From NCBI GenBank assembly GCA_035720945.1, contig DASTNK010000034.1, positions 1-37,801 on the forward strand: a DNA stretch of 37,801 nucleotides, in the 5' to 3' direction. Below the pieces are notes generated by a model. That model did no database searches and had not been told where the DNA came from. It was given only the letters and a program-made list of their open reading frames with translations. This DNA comes from SCQX01 sp035720945. Its GTDB lineage: Bacteria > Pseudomonadota > Gammaproteobacteria > Burkholderiales > Burkholderiaceae_B. Position 1 is the stretch's first letter, and every line of letters starts with the position of its first letter. Position numbers and translations under genes: made by a program. Below, one piece after another: positions 31,933 to 37,801 of the stretch.

Positions 31933-32787
31933 TCAGGCACTGGGAACATACGACAGGCGCACGTAGATGGGTGCGTAAGGTTCGGCCTGCGTGATCTCGA
32001 GCAACGATTCCCGCGCCAATTCCAGCATGGCCAGGAAATGCACCACGACGACGGCGGCGGGATCGCCCTCGCGCACCCCCTCCATGAACAGCTCGGAGAA
32101 CTCCAGGAACCGCACGTCGCCCAACCGACGCAGGATGCGGCTCATGTGATCGCGCACGGAAAGCTGCTCGCGGGTGACACGGTGGCTGGCGTTCAGGCTG
32201 GCGCGCTTCATGATGTCGACCCAGGCTTGGCGCAGATCATCGGGGCTGACCTCGGGCAGCATGCGTTCGACCTGCAAATCGGGCAGCGCATGGGAACGCT
32301 GGAAATCGCGCCCTGCCCGCGGCAGGGCATCGAGCTTGCGGGCCGCCAATTTCATCTGCTCGTATTCGAGCAGGCGGCGCACGAGTTCCGCGCGCGGATC
32401 GTCGGGCTCTTCGCCTGTGTCGGACTTGGTGATCGGCAGCAGCATGCGCGACTTGATGTCGATCAGCAACGCCGCCATCAACAGATATTCGCCCGCCAGT
32501 TCGAGATTCTGGCTGCGGATCTGCTCAACGTAGGACAGATACTGGCGCGTGACTTCCGCCATGGGAATGTCCAGGACATTGAAGTTCTGCTTGCGGATCA
32601 GGTAGAGCAGCAGATCCAGCGGGCCTTCGAACGCCTCGAGGAAGACTTCGAGCGCATCGGGCGGGATGTAGAGATCTTGCGGGATGGCGAACAACGGCTC
32701 GCCGTACAGGCGCGCCAGGGCGACGCTGTCGACGATATCGGGCGTGCTGTCGACAGCCGGGTCCACCAGCGCGTTCAGGTCGGCCAT
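31933..32787 (-). CDS. scpA: Segregation and condensation protein A
   Basis: Kleisin subunit that with SMC and ScpB compacts and segregates the chromosome; 284 residues. The N-terminal ScpA domain is clear (FEGPLDLLLYLIRKQNFNVLDIPMAEVTRQYLSYVEQ) and LAGEYLLMAALLIDIKSRMLLP follows; the C-terminal winged-helix part binds SMC heads (VVVVHFLAMLELARESLLEITQ). The ATG at 32787 gives the normal length; the frame extends upstream through the DUF3460 gene without similarity. It lies 37 bases after DUF3460 and just before panC. scpB is not in the window. Confidence 0.94.
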   Translation of the reverse strand: MADLNALVDPAVDSTPDIVDSVALARLYGEPLFAIPQDLYIPPDALEVFLEAFEGPLDLLLYLIRKQNFNVLDIPMAEVTRQYLSYVEQIRSQNLELAGEYLLMAALLIDIKSRMLLPITKSDTGEEPDDPRAELVRRLLEYEQMKLAARKLDALPRAGRDFQRSHALPDLQVERMLPEVSPDDLRQAWVDIMKRASLNASHRVTREQLSVRDHMSRILRRLGDVRFLEFSELFMEGVREGDPAAVVVVHFLAMLELARESLLEITQAEPYAPIYVRLSYVPSA

Positions 32788-32824
32788 ATCGGCCCCGGGG
32801 GAGGACACGGGAGGCTTCCGGGCG

Positions 32825-33016
32825 TCATTCCATGTCGTAATACACGTACGGGCGCTGCGCCACGCGGGCCGAGCGGAAGCCATCCAGCGCCTCGGAATCG
32901 AGCTGCCGGTCCCACAGACGCGCACGCCCGGCGCGTTGCCGCGCATCGGTTCCCGGGTTCTCTGTCTTGTACTTCTTCAGGAACTGGGTGATTTCCGACT
33001 CGTAATTCTTTGCCAT
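32825..33016 (-). CDS. DUF3460 family small protein
   Basis: A 63-residue conserved protein of unknown function, opening MAKNYESEITQFLKKYK and ending VYYDME. This short family is restricted largely to betaproteobacteria and is commonly found ahead of scpA and panC, as here. It is basic and probably cytoplasmic. The ATG at 33016 lacks an obvious ribosome site. It is divergent from the MFS exporter gene across 64 bases. Confidence 0.9.
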   Translation of the reverse strand: MAKNYESEITQFLKKYKTENPGTDARQRAGRARLWDRQLDSEALDGFRSARVAQRPYVYYDME

Positions 33017-33080
33017 GATGCATAATCGTCGTTAATGTCCGAAATGCGAGTTTACTGCACTCGAGCCGTCTGTTTCACCC

Positions 33081-34541
33081 ATGCCCGCCAACCCGCTCCC
33101 CGCCCCACCCACCTCCCTTTCCCCGCGCGAGCGGTCCGCCATACGGATGCTTCCGTTCATTGTGGGCTGCGCGCTGTTCATGCAGATGCTCGATTCCACG
33201 GTCGTGGCCACCGCACTGCCCGTCATGGCGACCGCCCTGGGCTCGACACCGGTCCAGATGAACGTGGTGATCACCAGTTATCTGCTGGCGGTCGCCGTGT
33301 TCGTTCCGATCAGCGGCTGGGCCGCCGACCGATTCGGTTCGAAGCGGGTGTTCATCGCGGCCATCCTGCTCTTCACGCTCAGCTCCATTGGTTGCGCAGC
33401 CTCCCAGAATCTGGTCGAACTCGTGGTGGCGCGGGTCTTCCAGGGCATGGCTGGCGCCATGATGGTCCCGGTAGGGCGCATCATTCTGCTTCGCCGGGTA
33501 CCCAAGAGCGAACTCCTCAAGGCGATGTCATTCCTGTCGCTGCCCGCCCTGCTGGGCCCTATCATCGGGCCACCGCTGGGCGGTTTCCTGGTGACTTACG
33601 CGTCGTGGCATTGGATCTTCCTCATCAACATCCCGGTCGGCATCCTGGGCATCGGCCTGGTCACGTATTACGTGCGCGATGATTACCCCGCCGGAGCCCC
33701 GCGGTTGGACTGGGTCGGTTTCATTCTCAGCGGCATCAGCCTGGCGACGCTGGTTTCAGGGTTTGAATCGCTGGGCCATCAAGCGGGCGGGGCGTTGCAG
33801 AGCCTGGTGCTGATCGGCACCGGTCTGGCCTGTGGCGCGTTGTACTGCTGGCATGCCCGGCACACGGCACACCCCATCATCGACCTGTCCCTGCTGCGCG
33901 TCCGCACCTTCGCGGTTGCCACCCTGGGTGGCAACCTGTGCCGCTTCGCGGTGGGCGCCAGTCCGTTCCTGCTCGCCATCCTGCTGCAGGTGGGGTTCGG
34001 TCTGTCGCCGTTTTCAGCCGGCATGATCACGTTCACGGGCGCGGCGGGGGCGATTCTCATGAAACTGGTCGCCACACCGATCATTCAGTTCTTTGGCTTC
34101 CGCCGGATCCTCACGATCAATGCCCTGATCGCCGCGGTGTTCATCTCCCTATGCGGTCTGTTCCGGTCCGATACGCCGGTGTGGATCATGGTGGTCATCC
34201 TGGTGAGCGGCGGATTCTTTCGCTCGCTGCAGTTCACCGCGGTCAACACCCTCACCTACGCCGACCTGGGTTCCCAGGAAATGAGCCGCGCCAGCAGTTT
34301 CGCCGCGATGGCGCAGCAACTGGGCATCAGTTTGGGCGTGGGGTGCGCGGCGGCGGTGCTCAATCTCAGCATGCGCTGGCGAGGCGACACCCATCTGGCG
34401 CTGCCCGACATCATCGCGGGGTTCCTGTTCATCGGGGCGGTCACAGCGGCATCGTACTTGTCGTTCCGGCGTCTCGAGCCCGGCGCCGGCGACCACATAC
34501 ACAAAAACAGGAAAGTGGCCAGGGCGTCGCCCACAACCTGA
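33081..34541 (+). CDS. MFS multidrug exporter, DHA2 (14-helix) type
   Basis: Inner-membrane proton antiporter of 486 residues with about 14 hydrophobic segments. Motif D1/A region LDSTVVATALPVMA in helix 1, motif A SGWAADRFGSKRVF in loop 2-3 and motif C GPIIGPPLGGFLV in helix 5 identify the EmrB/QacA drug:H+ antiporter family. It lacks an adjacent EmrA-type adaptor, so it probably exports only across the inner membrane. ATG at 33081 begins MPANPLPAPP; no strong ribosome site is seen. It is convergent with the XRE regulator gene, which is therefore not in the usual divergent regulator position. Confidence 0.92.
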   Translation: MPANPLPAPPTSLSPRERSAIRMLPFIVGCALFMQMLDSTVVATALPVMATALGSTPVQMNVVITSYLLAVAVFVPISGWAADRFGSKRVFIAAILLFTLSSIGCAASQNLVELVVARVFQGMAGAMMVPVGRIILLRRVPKSELLKAMSFLSLPALLGPIIGPPLGGFLVTYASWHWIFLINIPVGILGIGLVTYYVRDDYPAGAPRLDWVGFILSGISLATLVSGFESLGHQAGGALQSLVLIGTGLACGALYCWHARHTAHPIIDLSLLRVRTFAVATLGGNLCRFAVGASPFLLAILLQVGFGLSPFSAGMITFTGAAGAILMKLVATPIIQFFGFRRILTINALIAAVFISLCGLFRSDTPVWIMVVILVSGGFFRSLQFTAVNTLTYADLGSQEMSRASSFAAMAQQLGISLGVGCAAAVLNLSMRWRGDTHLALPDIIAGFLFIGAVTAASYLSFRRLEPGAGDHIHKNRKVARASPTT

Positions 34542-34559
34542 CACGCGACGCCCTCGCTT

Positions 34560-34590
34560 GGCACCGACGCGGGCGGGCCGTGACGGTGCC
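34560..34590. terminator. Candidate hairpin between MFS exporter and XRE regulator genes
   Basis: GGCACCG (34560-34566) pairs with CGGTGCC (34584-34590) across a GC-rich 17-base loop in the 81-base space between convergent genes. No T-run on either side, so it may only assist termination. Confidence 0.35.
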
Positions 34591-34622
34591 GGCACGGCAG
34601 ACCCACGACAACCCGACACGCT

Positions 34623-35465
34623 TCACGCCTCGGGCATGAGCATCACAAGCTTGCAGTCTGGGCGAATCGCCATGCGGAAGGTGATCTGCCGAAAGGCCAG
34701 CAGCCCCCGGGCGGGGTTGTTGAACTCGCGCAGCCCGCCTTCGCGCTCGACCACGGTCTGCCGTGTCCACCAGTGCGCGAACTCCCGACTGCCCGCCTGC
34801 AGTTCATCGAGCACCTCGCGCACGCCGGGATCGTCGGCATGCGGGCCCGCATCCGCGCGGAACTCGGCCACCACCCGCCGCGCCCGCTGGTCCCAATCGA
34901 CGATCAACGAGCGTGCGGCGGGGTCGAGAAAGATGTAGCGCAACAGATTGGGGCGATCGCTGCGGTCCGGCCACCCGTCGAACAGCGCCAGCAGTGCGTC
35001 ATTGCGCGCCAGCACATTCCAACAACGATCCAGGATGTACGCCGGGGCGGCAATGCTGTGGACGCAGCCCGCCAGATCCCCGGGCAGCGGCTCGGGGTTC
35101 ATGCCACCGTGCTCGGGGTCGGCGCATTCCGCCAGATCAAACAGATAGTGCCGCTCGGCCCTGGCCAGGCGCAGCACTGCGGCCAGGCGTGTCCAGACAC
35201 CCGGCGACACAGTCACACCACGCCCTTGTTCTATCCATGTGTACCAGGTGACGCTGATGTCGCAGAGTTGCGCCACCTCCTCACGCCGCAGGCCGGGTGT
35301 GCGTCGCCGCACACCCGCGGGCAACCCGGCCATCTCGGGGGTGACGCGCGCCCGGGCACTGCGTAGAAAATCGCCCAGGGCGCGGCGGCGCGCCTGCCCC
35401 GCCTGCGCTTCCGGCACACGCAAGGGTGGCATCGGGCTCTGCTCGCCTTGCTCCGTCCGGATCAT
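34623..35465 (-). CDS. XRE-family regulator with MmyB-type ligand-binding domain
   Basis: Transcription regulator of 280 residues. The N-terminal helix-turn-helix reads RRRTPGLRREEVAQLCDISVTWYTWIEQGRGVTVSP (about 53-88), the standard opening of MmyB-like regulators, followed by a PAS-like C-terminal domain that binds a fatty-acid-type ligand in characterised members (AYILDRCWNVLARNDALLALF, NLLRYIFLDPAARSLIVDW). The ATG at 35465 overlaps the metH stop by four bases (ATGA); a start eleven codons later (MPPLRV) would avoid the overlap. Target genes are unknown; the nearby MFS exporter is a candidate. Confidence 0.88.
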   Translation of the reverse strand: MIRTEQGEQSPMPPLRVPEAQAGQARRRALGDFLRSARARVTPEMAGLPAGVRRRTPGLRREEVAQLCDISVTWYTWIEQGRGVTVSPGVWTRLAAVLRLARAERHYLFDLAECADPEHGGMNPEPLPGDLAGCVHSIAAPAYILDRCWNVLARNDALLALFDGWPDRSDRPNLLRYIFLDPAARSLIVDWDQRARRVVAEFRADAGPHADDPGVREVLDELQAGSREFAHWWTRQTVVEREGGLREFNNPARGLLAFRQITFRMAIRPDCKLVMLMPEA

Positions 35466-37801
35466 CGCAACGCGCTGGCCAGAGTGCGGCGGACATCATC
35501 CTCGGTGCGGCCGCTGCGGCGCATGTAGTCACGCACCTGATCGTCGCCAATGTTGCCCAGGTTGAAGTACTGCGACATGGGATGGCTGAGATAGAACCCC
35601 GACACACTGGAGGCCGGGTACATGGCATAGCTGTCGGTGAGCATCATGTCGATATCGTCGCACTCCAGCACCCTGAACATATCCTTCTTCACGACATGCT
35701 CCGGGCAGGCCGGATAACCGGGTGCCGGCCGGATGCCCTGGTATTTCTCGGCGATGATGTCATCGTTGCCGAGATTCTCATCTGGCACATATCCCCAGAG
35801 ATCGCGCCGCACCCGCGCGTGCAGGCATTCGGCGAACCCTTCGGCCAACCGGTCGGCCACGGCCTTGAGCATGATGCTGGAATAATCATCGTTGTCAGCC
35901 AGGAAGCGTTCATCGTGCTTTTCTATGCCGATGCCGCCCGTGACGGCGAACAGGCCGATGTAGTCGGCCACACCCGTTGCCTTCGGCGCGATGTAATCGG
36001 CCAGGCATTTGTTGTCGACCCCTTCGCGCTTTTCCGTTTGTTGGCGCAGGTTGCGCCAGGTGAGCAAGACCTCGGAGCGCGATTCATCGCGATAGACCTC
36101 GATGTCTTCGTCATTGACCGAGTTCGCGGGGTAAAACCCCACCACGCCGTTGGCCGTAAGCCAGCGCCCATCGATGACCTTGCGCAGCATGTCGCGCCCC
36201 TCGGCGAAGATCTTGCGCGCCTGCTCACCCACCACCTTGTCATCAAGGATGGCCGGGTACTGGCCAAAGAGGCTCCAGGTCTGGAAGAACGGCGTCCAAT
36301 CAAGGAATTTCTCCACCTCGGTCAGGTCGTAATGCTTGAACGTGCGCCGGCCCAGGAATTTGGGGCGCGGCGGGGTGTAGGCCGACCAGTCTATGACCGG
36401 CCGGGCCGCACGTGCCTTCTCGAGGCTGATAAGCGGTGTGGTCTTGCGGCTGGCATGGCGTTTCCGCACCAGTTCGTACTCTTCGGCGACCTCCGCCAAA
36501 TAGGTGCCGGCCTGGTCGGACATGAGACTGGTCGCCACGCCCACCGAGCGACTGGCGTCCGGCACGTAGATGACCGGCCCTTCGTAGTTGGGCGCGATCT
36601 TTACCGCCGTGTGCACACGGCTGGTGGTCGCCCCCCCCACCAGCAACGGCAGCTTGCGGCTGAGGAAATAGTCGTCCCGCTGCATTTCAGACGCGACATA
36701 AGCCATTTCCTCGAGGCTGGGCGTGATCAGACCCGACAGGCCGACGATATCGCAGTTCTCTGCCTTGGCCTTGGCGAGGATCTCCGCACAGGGCACCATC
36801 ACGCCCATGTTGATGACTTCGAAGTTATTGCACTGCAGGACCACCGTGACGATGTTCTTGCCGATATCGTGCACGTCACCCTTGACCGTGGCGATCACGA
36901 TCTTGCCCTTGGAGCGCACGTCGCCACCAGCCTCGGCGATCTGGCGTTTTTCTTCCTCGATGAACGGAATGAGATGCGCCACCGCCTGCTTCATGACGCG
37001 CGCCGACTTGACTACCTGGGGCAGGAACATCTTGCCCGCGCCGAACAGGTCGCCCACCACGTTCATGCCATCCATGAGCGGGCCTTCGATGACCTCGATG
37101 GGCCGCCCGCCCCGCGCGGCGATAGCCTGCCGGACTTCTTCCGTATCTTCGACGATGAATGACGTGATGCCATGCACCAGCGCGTGCGTCAGGCGTTCCT
37201 GGACCGGGCCGGCGCGCCAGGCCAGGTCTTCCTCTTTGCGGGCGCCACCACCCTTGATGGTCTCGGCCAACTCCACCAGGCGCTCGGTGGACGTGCGCTC
37301 ATCGGCGGGATCGGTCCGGCCCACCGGTTCGACACGGTCCAGCACCACGTCTTCGACCATGTCGCGCAAGGTCTTGTCGATGTCCTCATAGACCCCGAGC
37401 TGGCCGGCGTTGACGATGCCCATGGTCATGCCATTCTTGATGGCATGGTAGAGGAACACCGTATGGATGGCCTCGCGCATGGCCTCGTTGCCACGGAACG
37501 AGAAGCTGACGTTCGACACGCCGCCCGACACCCGCGCGTGCGGCAGGTTCTTCGTGATCCAGCCCGTGGCTTCGATGAAGTCCACAGCGTAATGATTGTG
37601 TTCGTCTATACCGGTGGCGATGGCGAAGACGTTGGGATCGAAGATGATGTCTTCGGGCGGGAACCCGACCTCATCGACCAGCAGATGGTAGGCCTTGGAA
37701 CAAATGTCTATGCGCCGCTGCAGCGAGTCGGCCTGGCCTTTTTCGTCGAACGCCATGACCACCACCGCCGCGCCATAGCGGCGACACAGGCGCGCCTGGT
37801 G
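35462..37801 (-). CDS. metH: Cobalamin-dependent methionine synthase, C-terminal part (runs off the right edge)
   Basis: Transfers a methyl group from methyltetrahydrofolate through cobalamin to homocysteine. The visible 779 residues hold the end of the pterin-binding domain (FDPNVFAIATGIDEHN; ARVSGGVSNVSFSFRG), the helical cap, the B12-binding domain with DVHDIGKN at 36877-36854 supplying the cobalt-ligating histidine, and the reactivation domain with its S-adenosylmethionine motif RPAPGYPACPEH near 35735-35695. The reading frame is open to the last base, so the start and the front of the pterin domain lie outside. Whether the homocysteine-binding domain is on the same chain or in a separate gene, as in some relatives, cannot be seen. 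The stop overlaps the XRE regulator start. Confidence 0.96.
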   Translation of the reverse strand, partial: HQARLCRRYGAAVVVMAFDEKGQADSLQRRIDICSKAYHLLVDEVGFPPEDIIFDPNVFAIATGIDEHNHYAVDFIEATGWITKNLPHARVSGGVSNVSFSFRGNEAMREAIHTVFLYHAIKNGMTMGIVNAGQLGVYEDIDKTLRDMVEDVVLDRVEPVGRTDPADERTSTERLVELAETIKGGGARKEEDLAWRAGPVQERLTHALVHGITSFIVEDTEEVRQAIAARGGRPIEVIEGPLMDGMNVVGDLFGAGKMFLPQVVKSARVMKQAVAHLIPFIEEEKRQIAEAGGDVRSKGKIVIATVKGDVHDIGKNIVTVVLQCNNFEVINMGVMVPCAEILAKAKAENCDIVGLSGLITPSLEEMAYVASEMQRDDYFLSRKLPLLVGGATTSRVHTAVKIAPNYEGPVIYVPDASRSVGVATSLMSDQAGTYLAEVAEEYELVRKRHASRKTTPLISLEKARAARPVIDWSAYTPPRPKFLGRRTFKHYDLTEVEKFLDWTPFFQTWSLFGQYPAILDDKVVGEQARKIFAEGRDMLRKVIDGRWLTANGVVGFYPANSVNDEDIEVYRDESRSEVLLTWRNLRQQTEKREGVDNKCLADYIAPKATGVADYIGLFAVTGGIGIEKHDERFLADNDDYSSIMLKAVADRLAEGFAECLHARVRRDLWGYVPDENLGNDDIIAEKYQGIRPAPGYPACPEHVVKKDMFRVLECDDIDMMLTDSYAMYPASSVSGFYLSHPMSQYFNLGNIGDDQVRDYMRRSGRTEDDVRRTLASALR

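Noticed and set aside
30862..32991. A 709-codon plus-strand open frame spanning panC and scpA
   Set aside because: Antisense shadow of two well-supported genes and composition atypical of proteins.
33081..35465. MFS exporter and XRE regulator as a classic regulator-pump pair
   Set aside because: The genes are convergent and do not share a promoter region; the link remains only a possibility.
1..37801. CRISPR arrays, phage genes, toxin-antitoxin or restriction systems
   Set aside because: No regularly spaced repeats, integrase, transposase, methylase or toxin-like genes were seen on either strand.

Overview
The window is GC-rich, densely coding bacterial DNA. Gene content and order (DUF3460-scpA-panC, ispB beside tRNA-Pro, DUF815 ATPase-mutT, pilD-coaE-zapD, a cobalamin-dependent metH, many periplasmic uptake and oxidoreductase genes) suggest a betaproteobacterium of the Alcaligenaceae (Bordetella/Achromobacter-like). 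This rests on protein families and synteny read by eye; no database search was run.

Layout. (1) 1-4554, minus strand: a polar-amino-acid-type ABC importer (two permeases, ATPase, binding protein) followed by a UxaA/GarD-family sugar-acid dehydratase, read as one operon with a candidate promoter/operator near 4601-4630. (2) 4921-5931, plus strand: a zinc-free quinone-oxidoreductase-like MDR enzyme, followed by a 56-bp palindromic element flanked by CTAG that looks like a MITE or insertion-sequence remnant. (3) 6258-13633: two molybdenum-hydroxylase modules facing each other. The plus-strand module has a [2Fe-2S] subunit and a Mo subunit. The minus-strand module has a 941-residue Mo subunit, a [2Fe-2S] subunit and a triheme cytochrome c. 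Neither has an FAD subunit, so electrons probably leave through cytochrome c in the periplasm. (4) 13634-15074: a sparse stretch holding one lysozyme-inhibitor-like lipoprotein and what may be the tail of a lost gene. (5) 15075-18359: tRNA-Pro(CGG) with a strong terminator, ispB, and the divergent DUF815 ATPase-mutT pair. (6) 18344-27508: a four-gene RND efflux operon of the MdtABC/MuxABC plus OprM type. (7) 27687-29884: zapD, coaE and a short prepilin peptidase. (8) 30013-33016: an NlpE-like lipoprotein, a free-standing LuxR/FixJ DNA-binding domain with a cluster of palindromes upstream, panC, scpA and a DUF3460 gene. (9) 33081-37801: a DHA2-type MFS exporter, an XRE/MmyB-type regulator overlapping the end of metH, and the C-terminal two thirds of metH, which runs off the right edge.

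The points most worth following are the convergent pair of cytochrome-linked Mo hydroxylases, the CTAG-flanked palindrome, the palindrome cluster upstream of the receiver-less FixJ-type regulator, the efflux operon sitting where yacG is expected, and an in-frame hexanucleotide repeat inside the MutT-ThiE fusion. I saw no CRISPR array, intact insertion sequence, integrase or phage module, and no system I could defend as wholly new.
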